DNA of 64,000 nucleotides from Rouxiella badensis (GTDB lineage: Bacteria > Pseudomonadota > Gammaproteobacteria > Enterobacterales > Enterobacteriaceae): NCBI GenBank assembly GCA_026967495.1, contig CP114060.1, positions 3,286,001 through 3,350,000 of the forward strand. The letters are read 5' to 3'. The translations under genes and the position numbers were made by a program. Under the pieces are notes generated by a model that was not told where the DNA came from, ran no database searches, and was given only the letters and a program-made list of their open reading frames with translations. Shown here piece after piece: positions 29,555 through 38,698 of the stretch; within the stretch, counting starts at the first letter, position 1; each line of letters starts with the position of its first letter.

Positions 29555-29843
29555 TAACCCGTGTGCCAAAGCTGCCGCGCTCCACGGTTTATGGAACCGG
29601 CGTCATTAATGCAAAAAGCCTTACAGGAGAATGACCTGTGGAGAGCTTCTCATATCGCACAGGCGACAGAAATTCTGTATAAAAATATCCCTGACTCGGT
29701 GAGCCGCCAACATCTGCTCAGCGCGCTGAATGCCAGATCCTGGGATTACGCTCGCGGATGACGTATTGCTCAAGGAACAGCAGATTGAGGCCACCGATCT
29801 GTTTAAGGCGGATTTTTTAGAAAAAATTATCTATTTTCACTAA
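29555..29843 (+). pseudogene. C-terminal remnant of an NrtA/SsuA/TauA-type binding protein
   Basis: Immediately after the monooxygenase stop, the bases encode about 92 residues in three frame segments. They join by removing one A in 29613-29617 and one G in 29742-29744: 'KLPRSTVYGTGVINAKALQE', then 'ATEILYKNIPDSVSRQHLLS' and 'WITLADDVLLKEQQIEATDL' ending IIYFH. This is the C-terminal lobe of sulfonate/nitrate-type substrate-binding proteins (usual length ~310). The first two thirds are missing and no start is visible, so it is a truncated leftover beside a full-length homologue that begins at 29853. Confidence 0.6.
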
Positions 29844-29852
29844 GGACAACCT

Positions 29853-30800
29853 GTGAAAGCACTGTTTAAAAAAGCCCTGTTAGCGGCGCTGCTGGCGACC
29901 TCCGTGTCCGCGCAGGCTGAAGACCTCCAGCTGCGCATCGCCTATCTGCGCGGCCCTACCGATCTCGCGCTGGCTAAAGAAAACGGCAGCCTCGACCGTG
30001 CGCTCGCCAAAGAGCATGTAAAAGTTAAATGGCTTGGCCCCTTTGCAGCGGCGGCTCCCGCCTATGAGGCCTTGAATGCAGGTGCACTCGACGTGACGAC
30101 CGGCAGCTCTACCGCCTTTGTGACCGCCATAGCCGCCGGTTCACCTCTCATGTTCTTCGCCTACCAGGCCATGCCCGCAGACGGTGAAGGGATTGTGGTT
30201 CGCGATGACTCGCCGATTAAGACAATCCAGGACCTGAAAGGAAAAAAGGTGGCGGTCAATAAAGGCGGCACCGGGGAATATCTGCTCTCGCGCGCGCTGC
30301 AAACGGCGGGCATCCCGGAGAACGCAGTGCAGAAGGAGTATCTCAGCCCGGCAGATACCGGCACCGCCTTCGTGGGAGGACACGTCGATGCCTGGGCAAT
30401 CTGGGACCCGTACCTGACGCTGGCGCGCAAGGACTATCAGGGGCGATTGCTGATCAACGGACATAATTTAGGATCGGAAAACGCCGCCGGGTATTTCGTC
30501 AGCCAGGCCTTTTATCAGCAGCATCCGCAGGTCATTAAAACGGTTTATGCCGTATTGCAGCAGCAGAATGCCTGGGCAAAAGCGCATCCTCACGAGGCAG
30601 GCGCAATTTGGGCGCAGCAGATGGGGCCGATTGGAAAAGGATTGGGTGACGGACTGGGCGAGGTTAATACCGTGCCCGTCACGCCGATAGGCGACATCGA
30701 GAAGCAGCATATCCGCAATATCGCACAGTGGTATCTTAAACAGGGGCTTATCAAACAAATCCCTGATATTGATGCACACGTGATTGATATTACGCGTTAG
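29853..30800 (+). CDS. aliphatic sulfonate ABC substrate-binding protein (SsuA-like)
   Basis: 315 residues with an N-terminal signal peptide (ALLAALLATSVSAQA). GTG start at 29853 with AAGGA upstream. SsuA/TauA-family features: 'LRIAYLRGPTDLALAKENGS', 'KWLGPFAAAAPAYEALNAGA', 'DVTTGSSTAFVTAIAAGSPL', 'IKTIQDLKGKKVAVNKGGTG', 'HVDAWAIWDPYLTLARKD' and 'RNIAQWYLKQGLI'. It should bind alkanesulfonates in the periplasm. No permease or ATPase of that type follows; it may use the importer at 6716-9801 or a distant SsuBC. Confidence 0.85.
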   Translation: MKALFKKALLAALLATSVSAQAEDLQLRIAYLRGPTDLALAKENGSLDRALAKEHVKVKWLGPFAAAAPAYEALNAGALDVTTGSSTAFVTAIAAGSPLMFFAYQAMPADGEGIVVRDDSPIKTIQDLKGKKVAVNKGGTGEYLLSRALQTAGIPENAVQKEYLSPADTGTAFVGGHVDAWAIWDPYLTLARKDYQGRLLINGHNLGSENAAGYFVSQAFYQQHPQVIKTVYAVLQQQNAWAKAHPHEAGAIWAQQMGPIGKGLGDGLGEVNTVPVTPIGDIEKQHIRNIAQWYLKQGLIKQIPDIDAHVIDITR

Positions 30801-31076
30801 TCCCTTTTGCTCCCGCCTCCCTTTTACGCTGACAGGGGCGTGAAATGGCGGCAATAAAAAAGGATTCAAAATAAAGACACGAATATCCTTACTTTTGAAC
30901 CCTCAATAATTGCTATCGTCATGTCATTATCTGAACGTTAATGATTTTAAGGTGACTCTCTAAGGCTACTGAGGGTGTCAGTACCGCTGCCAAAAAGAGT
31001 TAACCGCAGAAATGCGCAGAGATAAAACAATATTTTGAGCTTTGAATAGCGAGATTAGCGATATTGCCTCGCCCAC

Positions 31077-31430
31077 CTAATAAGCTGCCGGGAGCAAGTG
31101 TTGGCGCATCTTACGAGTGACTGCCACCAGCTGATGCAAACCCGATTCAACCTCTGCGGCAGCTGACTCTTCCGGGAAACGCATCAGGGCCAACAGCAGC
31201 GTATTTTCCTCATCCGCCGCTAATGTCACCGGGCTGGCATAATTTAACTGGAGTGCACGATGCAGGATTGCCACGTCCGTAGGAAGCGCGCCCACCGGGC
31301 AACACATTTCCAGCGTTTCACCCGACTCGTTAAAATACACGGTCAGATCGTTATCAATCACCAAAGCCGGGTCGTCGCCGTCAATCTCCAGCCCAAGCGC
31401 GTCATAAAGACGGTATATAATATTTAGCAT
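31077..31430 (-). CDS. sigE: type III secretion chaperone, SigE/PipC-like
   Basis: 117 residues from the ATG at 31430 (AAGGGTG upstream); a longer frame from 31481 overlaps the effector and is not preferred. It matches class IA chaperones and closely recalls Salmonella SigE: start MLNIIYRLYDALGLEID, then 'LVIDNDLTVYFNESGETLEM', 'CCPVGALPTDVAILHRALQL', 'NYASPVTLAADEENTLLLAL'. SigE is a small acidic dimeric chaperone that stabilises SopB/SigD and is needed for its secretion. The gene lies 14 bases after the effector stop, in the same sigD-sigE order as in Salmonella, and so is almost certainly its cognate chaperone. Confidence 0.88.
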   Translation of the reverse strand: MLNIIYRLYDALGLEIDGDDPALVIDNDLTVYFNESGETLEMCCPVGALPTDVAILHRALQLNYASPVTLAADEENTLLLALMRFPEESAAAEVESGLHQLVAVTRKMRQHLLPAAY

Positions 31431-31444
31431 CTTCGGTATCACCC

Positions 31445-33093
31445 TTAAACGAGTTTTGACAGGCCTTGGGTCTCTTTCCAAACCTGGTGGTCACCGACTC
31501 GCGCATCGTAGGACAAATTGATAGCGCTGAGCGGGATGTTTTTTAACACTTTATTGCCCGAGGCGCTGGTGTTCTGCGCCTGAATCTCATGATTACCGCC
31601 ACCGATCAGCACCTGCTGAAAGATCTTTTTGTTATTCGCGTCGAGAGGTTTTCCCGGTTGACTCAACGGTTGTCCCTGATGATGGCTTATCGCCTCGCGT
31701 TTTATTTCAGCGTCCAGCATACCGGTTCTGTCCTTACCGCTCTTGCAGTTCCAGCAGGGTACGGCACCAATTTCATACGCCAGCATCGCGATACGCTGCG
31801 GCGCTTTATAAGGTTCACCGCTATCACGATGGTGCGCGTTATTGGCCATGATCTGCTGAAGCTGCTGGGTCAGTTCAAGCACTTTTGCGGCATTTGCAGG
31901 ATTGCTTTTAAGGTACGCGCCCACCATGCCGCCCGGCGGCGCACCGGTTTTTGCATTACCGCCTATCAACTGCTCAAGCGCCTTAGCATTGTGTTTATCT
32001 GATGCAGACCAGCCCATACCAAACTTGAGGGCTAACTCGTTAACGCCGAAGTTGAACGCCGCCACCCCCAGATTGACTTTTACTTCCTGCAGCTTGCCAT
32101 TTTCCCCGCGAATGGAAAGACTGACCGGTGACGTTTTACTTAACGCCTGCCAGGCATTCATTTGGTCATCCAGCATAGTGTCTTCGTGTATTATCTTCGT
32201 CGCCGTCACCAACGCGGTGGAGACAATTTGCAGAGGCACCGTTTGCCCCGCCAGTGCACTTTTCAGTAACTCAGGTTTAGCGTAAAGGGCCGCCGTTGCG
32301 ACCTCTTTTGCCCGCGCGAGTGCCCCGGCCTGACGCGTAGGATCGGATTTTTTCATCCCGAAAGGGGAAAGAATGGCGTGCCGCAGCCCTTTGAACAACG
32401 TCACCGGCTTTCCCTCTTTGTCGGGGACCGAGATTTCGGAAGACCAGAGATTGACCGCGTGCTTCGCCTCGGAGGTCGATGAGCTACAGACGCCTTTTCC
32501 CGCATAACTTTGCACAAAGATATCATCGGCGCCTAATTTCATATTCGACGCGGGCACCAGCGTGCAGGCGTAATGAGATTGATTGTGTGAGACCGTATTA
32601 TTAAGCGTATTCCACGCCTTGTCATTGCGCAGTTGTGTTCCAGCTTGCGCAAACTGATGCCGAATAATTTTCACCGATTCCTTTAGAGAAATTTTATTTT
32701 TACTCGCGTGCTTTACGGCAATGTGCTTAATTAAATGGCCACTGAGTTTCTTGATGCTACTTCTTTCCTGCTTAGTCGAGGCTCTTTCTGCATTATCCGA
32801 AGTGTTTAACAGCACGGGCAGAGATAACAAACCGCGCTTGTCCAGTTTTAAATTATCCATAACAAACTCCGCACTATTCAGCTTGCCCTGTTCTATTTCT
32901 TTTAATGCGCCAAATGAACGGGCAGCACCTTGAGGTATCTCTCCCCCGGTGCTTTTTCTGGTCCTTTTTGCTCATCCTTAGGCGGTGATTTTTCATATTT
33001 CACCAACATCAGCGTCGCTGACTTTGCACCCGCATCCGGCTGTAGAGCCTCAAGGCTATAAGAACGAACAGGAAAGTGGATTGAGGACAACAT
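31445..33093 (-). CDS. sopB: SopB/SigD/IpgD-like inositol phosphatase effector, one frameshift
   Basis: 549 residues when one G is added at about 32928 on the minus strand (Salmonella SopB has 561). The start at 33093 has AAGGA seven bases upstream. The catalytic C-terminal half carries motif 1 'FNFGVNELALKFGMGW' and the Cys-x5-Arg motif 'PCWNCKSGKDRTGM', as in SopB/IpgD; other shared blocks are 'DDIFVQSYAGKGVCSS', 'LRHAILSPFGMKKSDP', 'AKEVATAALYAKPELL' and 'IGGGNHEIQAQNTSASGNKV'. These effectors dephosphorylate host phosphoinositides after type III injection. With the shift ignored, the shorter 471-residue frame from 32860 lacks the chaperone-binding N-terminus. The GC content of this pair is near that of the neighbours. 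No secretion apparatus lies in the window. Confidence 0.88.
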
Positions 33094-33420
33094 CAGGGTA
33101 CTTCCTTGTAATAAAAAGAGCCGGTCGCATCAGTGCGACGACGGTATCAATACGGATCATCATAAAGCCTGGGGGAAATGCTTCTATCGAAATTCAGCAG
33201 AAAATTACGGATTTAGAACATCAGGTCGGCATCTAAAAACAGGGCTAAATAACGACTCAAAATACGGGGATTATGGCTAAGTCATTTCCCTTCATTATTA
33301 AGCAACTAAAGTGATTTTACATCGCACTTCCCCTCCCTTAATAATCGTTCCGCAATGCTTTCTGAGGGCGCTCAATGATTTCACTATTGCCTTCAATATT
33401 ATGACTCCGATGGGAAAACG
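33094..33420. other. divergent promoter region between effector and peptide ABC operon
   Basis: Holds a small inverted repeat GTCGCA-TCAG-TGCGAC (33124-33139), 30-45 bases upstream of the effector start, which could be an operator. No HrpL-type box was seen. The rest, up to the GGGA ribosome-binding site before 33421, shows nothing else. Confidence 0.45.
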
Positions 33421-35043
33421 ATGAAAATGTCTAAAAATATTCACGCGCTGTCTGCACTCACCTTGCTTATTATCTCCGCAGCCCAACCTCTGCATGCCGC
33501 AGAACAGCCGCAAAAAGGCGGGGACTTGACCTGGGGCGTGGAAACAGAACCCAGCACGCTTAACCCGCAGCTTAATGGTCAGGATAAAACCGAGCTGCTG
33601 CTGCGCGCGTCCTACGAGTCCTTACTGGCCCGCAAACCTGACGGCAGCTATATTCCATGGCTGGCATCCGCCTACAGCGTGTCTGACGACGGAAAAACCT
33701 ATACCTTCACCCTGCGTGACGACGTAAAGTTCTCCAACGGCGAGAAATTTGACGCCAATGCCGTTGCCGAGAACTTCCGCCATCTTCAGGACCCCGCTTA
33801 CACCGCTGGCTCCGGGCTGTCGGTGTTTGGCGCACGTATTGCCAACATCGCGACGCCGAATGACCATACCGTTGTCGTGACCCTGAAAGACGTTTATAGC
33901 CCTTTCCTGTCTTTCGCCACCAGCCTGAAGCTTATTTCACCTTCATCATGGAAATCCGCACAGCTGAAAGCCGGTGGCACCGAGATTATCGGCACCGGTC
34001 CGTTCATTCTGAAAAAATATGAGAAGGGTCAGCAGATCGAGTTTGTCCGCAACCCAGACTATCACTGGGCGTCCGCCAACGCCGCGCATCAGAGTCCGGC
34101 TTATCTCAACAGCGTTACCTATCGTTTCCTGCCAGAGTCATCGGTTCGTACCGGTGCACTGCTGTCGGGTCAGGTTGACGTCATCGAAGGCATTTCCGGC
34201 AATGACGCCAGTGAATTTAAAAATAACCCGGATTACACCTACCAGCATGCGCTTAACACCGGAACTCCTTACTCGCTGTTCCTGAACGTTAAATATGGAT
34301 CTACACAAGAGCTCAAGGTGCGCCAGGCGTTGGTACAAGGGACCGATATCGGCCCAATTTTACAATCGATTTATCGCGGACAGCGTACCCGGACATGGGG
34401 AATCACCTCGCCTATCGATCCCTTCTACGACAGCAGCCTGGAAGGGAAATACGGCAACAATCCGCAGCTGGCCAACAAACTGCTGGATGAAGCAGGCTGG
34501 TCCACCAAGGGCAGCGACGGTATCCGCACCAAAGACGGCCAACCGCTGACCATAGACATCGTGCAATCTCAGGCCACGGTTCGCGACCAACGTGACGTGT
34601 TGCTGCAAGCGCTTCAGGCGCAGGCACGACAGAAGCTGGGCGTTTATCTGAAGATTCGCTATGTCGACTCCGGCACCTACGCGGAAGTGCGTAACAACGG
34701 TAAGTTCGGCTCGATTGCCAACTCCAACACCCCGACCGACGGCGTCGATATTGAAAACCACTATCTGCCAATCAATGCCGGGGGAGCCATCAACTATAGC
34801 CGTACCGATGCCCCCGAAATTCTTCCGCTGCTCAAGGGGGCATGGCAGACGCAGGACACCGCCAAACGCAAGGCCTTCTATGCCCAGTTACAGAATATCG
34901 CCATTTTGCAGCAGGCGCTGGCTGTCCCGCTATATGAGCCGGAAGACCAGATTGCGGCGGCGACCTACGTTCACGGCGTGGGTTTCCGCCCGTTTAAGCA
35001 GATGCCGGAAAACACCTATGACGTCTGGCTGAGCAAGCATTAA
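33421..35043 (+). CDS. peptide/nickel-type ABC substrate-binding protein (family 5)
   Basis: 540 residues with a signal peptide ending near HAAEQ. Family 5 (DppA/OppA) signatures: 'LTWGVETEPSTLNPQLNG', 'LLLRASYESLLARKPDGSYI', 'SDDGKTYTFTLRDDVKFSNG', 'GTGPFILKKYEKGQQIEFVR', 'NPDYHWA', 'LPLLKGAWQTQDTAKRKAFY' and 'EDQIAAATYVHGVGF'. First gene of a four-gene operon with two permeases and a double ATPase. Near a sulfur-acquisition cluster it might bring in sulfur-containing peptides or glutathione-like compounds, but the ligand cannot be read from the sequence. Confidence 0.9.
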   Translation: MKMSKNIHALSALTLLIISAAQPLHAAEQPQKGGDLTWGVETEPSTLNPQLNGQDKTELLLRASYESLLARKPDGSYIPWLASAYSVSDDGKTYTFTLRDDVKFSNGEKFDANAVAENFRHLQDPAYTAGSGLSVFGARIANIATPNDHTVVVTLKDVYSPFLSFATSLKLISPSSWKSAQLKAGGTEIIGTGPFILKKYEKGQQIEFVRNPDYHWASANAAHQSPAYLNSVTYRFLPESSVRTGALLSGQVDVIEGISGNDASEFKNNPDYTYQHALNTGTPYSLFLNVKYGSTQELKVRQALVQGTDIGPILQSIYRGQRTRTWGITSPIDPFYDSSLEGKYGNNPQLANKLLDEAGWSTKGSDGIRTKDGQPLTIDIVQSQATVRDQRDVLLQALQAQARQKLGVYLKIRYVDSGTYAEVRNNGKFGSIANSNTPTDGVDIENHYLPINAGGAINYSRTDAPEILPLLKGAWQTQDTAKRKAFYAQLQNIAILQQALAVPLYEPEDQIAAATYVHGVGFRPFKQMPENTYDVWLSKH

Positions 35044-35079
35044 TCGGTCATCAACAGAACAAGCGCGAGGAGTTACATC

Positions 35080-36087
35080 ATGTCAGTTGACAGCACCTTC
35101 ACTTCACAGCGGGGAACCGGGCGTAAAGCCTCCGGATCGTCGTTACTGCTGGGCCGAATCGTCAGGCGGATATTGAGCGGCGCACTGGTGCTGTGGGCCG
35201 CGGTGACGCTGTCTTTCATCAGCGTGTACCTGGCCCCTGGGGATATCGTCAGCCTGCTGATTGGTGAACAGGTGCGTACGCCGGCAATTGAAGCGGCAAT
35301 TCGCGCAGAATGGGGGCTGGATAAGCCCCTGTATAGTCAATATCTGAGCTATCTGTGGCGTATCCTGCACGGCGATTTTGGCCGCTCCTATCTGCTCAAT
35401 ACCGACGTCACCGGGCTGGTGCTCAACCAGCTGTGGCCGACGCTGAAGCTGACCGGTCTTGCCTTAGTAATTAGCGTTGTCTTTGCCGTGCTCATGGCGG
35501 TAGCAACCGCTCATCGCCGCTGGGGTCGTCGTATTGCCGGTTCCGTCGAGCTGCTGCTTGCTTCAACCCCTTCATTCTGGTTGGGGATCGTGCTGCTGTT
35601 TGTCTTTAGCTTTACGCTGCGCTGGTTCCCTGTCGCGGGCGATCGCGGTTTTTCATCGCTGGTATTGCCTGCGCTTTCGCTTGGGCTGGCACAGGGCGCG
35701 GTTATCGCCCAGGTACTTCGACGCGGGCTGGAAGACGCATTGGACGAACCCTTTGCCCTCACGCTGCGCGCCTGGGGGATCGGCAATATCACTATTCGCC
35801 TGCGTCATGCGCTGCGCCACGCGGCGCTGCCTGCCGTCACTCTGACCGGTTGGTTAATTGGCGGCTTGCTGAGCGGTGCCGTGATTACCGAACAGGTGTT
35901 TGGTCGTCCGGGGCTTGGAAAAATTACCGTCGATGCGGTGCTCGGCAAAGATCTGCCGGTAGTGCTCGCGGTCGCCATTTTCTCGGCTTTTGTTTACGTG
36001 GTGATGAGCACTTTGGTCGATATTCTTTATCTGCTAATAGACCCCCGCCTTCGCGACGCGCCCGTCTCGACCGAGGAAACGCCATGA
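35080..36087 (+). CDS. peptide-type ABC permease (DppB-like)
   Basis: 335 residues with six predicted helices. The N-terminal helix is followed by 'VYLAPGDIVSLLIGEQVRTP', as in DppB/OppB; 'STPSFWLGIVLLFVFSF' and the EAA loop 'LTLRAWGIGNITIRLRHALR' precede 'GALLSGAVITEQVFGRPGLG'-type residues here written 'GGLLSGAVITEQVFGRPGLG'. GAGGAG lies before the ATG. Its stop overlaps the next start (ATGA, 36084-36087), implying coupled translation. Confidence 0.9.
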   Translation: MSVDSTFTSQRGTGRKASGSSLLLGRIVRRILSGALVLWAAVTLSFISVYLAPGDIVSLLIGEQVRTPAIEAAIRAEWGLDKPLYSQYLSYLWRILHGDFGRSYLLNTDVTGLVLNQLWPTLKLTGLALVISVVFAVLMAVATAHRRWGRRIAGSVELLLASTPSFWLGIVLLFVFSFTLRWFPVAGDRGFSSLVLPALSLGLAQGAVIAQVLRRGLEDALDEPFALTLRAWGIGNITIRLRHALRHAALPAVTLTGWLIGGLLSGAVITEQVFGRPGLGKITVDAVLGKDLPVVLAVAIFSAFVYVVMSTLVDILYLLIDPRLRDAPVSTEETP

Positions 36088-36923
36088 GCCAAATATTTAT
36101 CGCATCCGGCGTCAAACGCCGTTATTCCCTCGGTTACGGGCTGGCGGCATTTTATCTGCTGCTGGTGTTTATCGCCGTGCTGTTTCCGGGACATATCAGC
36201 CACTACGATCCGCTTAACGCCGACCCACTCAACGCGATGTTGCCCTCTTCTTGGCAGCACTGGCTGGGCACCGACCAATTGGGCCGTGACGTACTGACCC
36301 GCATCATCTACGGCAGTCGTTATTCCCTGCTGATTAGCCTGGCGGCGATGGCCATCGCCGTCAGCATCGGTAGCCTGCTCGGCCTGCTCGCCGGGCTGGC
36401 AAAAGGACCGCTGGACGAGTTTATTAGCCGCGCCGTTGATGTGATTTCGGCATTTCCTGACCTGCTGCTGGCACTGATGCTGATTGCCTTTACCGAGCTC
36501 GGTACCGTCAACCTTATCTTTGCGCTTGGCGTCGCTTCGGTACCGCGTTTTACCCGCGTGGTTAGGGCGCAAACCTTCCAGGTGATGTCCTCGGGCTACG
36601 TTGAACAGGCTAAAACCTTCGGTCTTAAGCGCCACGTGCTCATCTGGCGCCACGTGTTGCCGCACGCGATTGCCCACGTGCCGGCTCTGGCAACGCTGGG
36701 ACTGGGTACAGCCATTATCGGTACCGCAGGCCTGAGTTTCTTAGGGATGGGGCCACAGCCACCGACCGCCGAATGGGGGCTGATGCTGGCCGAAGGACGA
36801 AATTATCTGCGCAATGCCTGGTGGATAGGCGCGTGGCCGGGCGTGGCTATCACGCTGACGGTTATCTCCGTGAATACCCTTGGACGCTATTGGCAGGCCA
36901 AATTTGAAGGAAAACAGCCATGA
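36084..36923 (+). CDS. peptide-type ABC permease (DppC-like)
   Basis: 279 residues from the ATG at 36084, which overlaps the upstream stop; a longer frame opening at 35850 is spurious. DppC-type features: 'HWLGTDQLGRDVLTRIIYGS', 'SLLGLLAGLAKGPLDEFISR', 'EQAKTFGLKRHVLIWRHVLP' (EAA loop) and 'AGLSFLGMGPQPPTAEWGLM'. Six helices. Partner of the DppB-like permease. Overlaps the ATPase start by ATGA (36920-36923). Confidence 0.9.
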   Translation: MSQIFIASGVKRRYSLGYGLAAFYLLLVFIAVLFPGHISHYDPLNADPLNAMLPSSWQHWLGTDQLGRDVLTRIIYGSRYSLLISLAAMAIAVSIGSLLGLLAGLAKGPLDEFISRAVDVISAFPDLLLALMLIAFTELGTVNLIFALGVASVPRFTRVVRAQTFQVMSSGYVEQAKTFGLKRHVLIWRHVLPHAIAHVPALATLGLGTAIIGTAGLSFLGMGPQPPTAEWGLMLAEGRNYLRNAWWIGAWPGVAITLTVISVNTLGRYWQAKFEGKQP

Positions 36924-38509
36924 GTGATGCGCTTTTTATCGATATTCAAAACCTCAGTATTCGCTTTGGTGACAAGACGGTAATCAAAGGCCTCAACCTG
37001 CAGCTGAAACACGGTGAGTCAATTGCCTTCGTCGGCGAGTCGGGTTCGGGAAAAACTGTGACCGCGCGGAGCCTGATTGGCCTGCAGGACGGCAAGGCAC
37101 GTATCGCTGCCGACCGCTTTTTGATTAACGGCGAGGACATGCTCAACGCCAATCAGCGGCGCTGGCGCAAAATTCGCGGCCAACAGATAGGCTACGTGCT
37201 GCAAGACGCGCTGGTGTCGCTCGACCCGCTGCGCAAGATTGGTCAACAGGTCAAAGACGCGTTGAGTGCCAGCCAGAACGCCGAACGCGGTAACCTTCGC
37301 GCGCAGTCCATCCAGCTGTTGAAATCGGTCGGCATGCCGGACGCCGAAACGCGGCTCGCGACCTATCCCCATCAGCTTTCGGGCGGGCTGCGCCAAAGAG
37401 CTCTGATTGCTACCGCACTCGCGGGGAAACCGAGCCTGTTGATTGCCGATGAACCCACCACGGCCCTGGACATGACGGTGCAAAAGCAGATTCTTGATCT
37501 GCTGCAAAAACGTCGCGACAGTGGACAGAGCCTGCTGCTGATAAGCCATGACCTGTCGGTCGTGGGGCAGTTAGCCGACAGAATATTAGTGATGAAAGAC
37601 GGTGAAGTGGTCGAGGAAGGCGAAAGCGAGAGCCTGCTGCGCGCGCCGCAGCACCCCTACACGCAGCAGCTGCTTGCCGCAGTACCGAGTCCGGCCACAC
37701 GAGGACTGCGGCTGTCCGGCCAGCGCGGCGAGGCGTTGCCGGTCAAGCATATCTCCAGCGGTGAACCCGTATTGGTAGCCAGCGGGCTCTACAAGCACTA
37801 CGGCAACAAAAACGTGGTTAATCACGTCAGTTTTTCTCTGGCGGCGGGCGAAACGCTGGGTATTGTCGGCGAATCCGGTTCCGGCAAGACCACGGTTGCC
37901 AGAATGGTGTTGGGCCTGACCGAGCCGAGTGCCGGAACCCTCACGATTCAGGGCCAGCGCTGGAGCCAGATACCAGAGTCTGAACGTCGTCTGCGCCGCA
38001 AGGGGATCCAGCTTATTGCACAAGACCCGCTCAGCTCTTTCGACCCGCGTTATAACGTGGAAAAAATCATCGGTGAGAGTCTCGACAGCGTGGGGATCTA
38101 TGGCGATGAGCGTAAAAAACGCATTTTGCAGCTGCTTGAAGAGGTACAGCTTGGCGGGAGTTTCCTGAGCCGCTATCCCCGAGAACTCTCTGGGGGTCAG
38201 CGACAGCGTATCGCCATTGCCCGCGCCTTTGCGCCAAATCCGGTACTGCTGATTGCCGATGAACCGGTCAGCGCGCTCGACGTGTCGGTTCAGGCTCAGG
38301 TGCTGGACTTGCTGGCAGAAATGCAGGCAGAACACAGCACGGCGCTGCTGTTTATCTCTCACGACCTCGGCGTGGTGCACCATCTGGCCGACCGGGTGGT
38401 AGTCATGAAAGACGGTTCAGTGGTCGAACACGGGCACGTTGATAACGTCTTCCATCGCCCTGCACATCCGTGGACGCAACAGCTTATCAACTCGCTGCCA
38501 ACCTTCTGA
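36920..38509 (+). CDS. fused double ABC ATPase (GsiA/YejF-like, DppD+DppF)
   Basis: 529 residues with two complete ATPase halves. First: Walker A 'GESGSGKTV', signature 'LSGGLRQRALIATAL' and 'LLIADEPTTALDMTVQ'. Second: Walker A 'GESGSGKTT', signature 'LSGGQRQRIAIARAF' and 'LLIADEPVSALDVSVQ'. Each half ends with the oligopeptide-transporter C-terminal extension ('HPYTQQLLAAVPSP' and 'HPWTQQLINSLPTF'). Fusion of both ATPases occurs in GsiA (glutathione importer) and YejF. Completes an intact importer with the three preceding genes. Confidence 0.92.
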   Translation: MSDALFIDIQNLSIRFGDKTVIKGLNLQLKHGESIAFVGESGSGKTVTARSLIGLQDGKARIAADRFLINGEDMLNANQRRWRKIRGQQIGYVLQDALVSLDPLRKIGQQVKDALSASQNAERGNLRAQSIQLLKSVGMPDAETRLATYPHQLSGGLRQRALIATALAGKPSLLIADEPTTALDMTVQKQILDLLQKRRDSGQSLLLISHDLSVVGQLADRILVMKDGEVVEEGESESLLRAPQHPYTQQLLAAVPSPATRGLRLSGQRGEALPVKHISSGEPVLVASGLYKHYGNKNVVNHVSFSLAAGETLGIVGESGSGKTTVARMVLGLTEPSAGTLTIQGQRWSQIPESERRLRRKGIQLIAQDPLSSFDPRYNVEKIIGESLDSVGIYGDERKKRILQLLEEVQLGGSFLSRYPRELSGGQRQRIAIARAFAPNPVLLIADEPVSALDVSVQAQVLDLLAEMQAEHSTALLFISHDLGVVHHLADRVVVMKDGSVVEHGHVDNVFHRPAHPWTQQLINSLPTF

Positions 38510-38698
38510 AAACGCGCGGTTCCCTGCTCCCCAGGGACCGCTCATCTCTTCGCGTCGTGCGCCTGTTTAAAAAATCAGAAAATAGTTAATTCTCCCACGC
38601 TGGCACTGACCCTTTTTAGCGATGTTTTCCCCTGAAATTATTCCTAACTCACAGACTGGTGCTATCTTGATATTGCCAAACAACTAAAAGGAGTGAAT

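Noticed and set aside
33124..33139. HrpL-type box upstream of the effector
   Set aside because: Only an unrelated GTCGCA/TGCGAC repeat is present; no GGAACC-N15/16-CCAC pattern found.
35850..36083. Upstream extension of the DppC-like permease
   Set aside because: It overlaps the DppB-like gene in another frame; the ATGA overlap at 36084 is the normal start.
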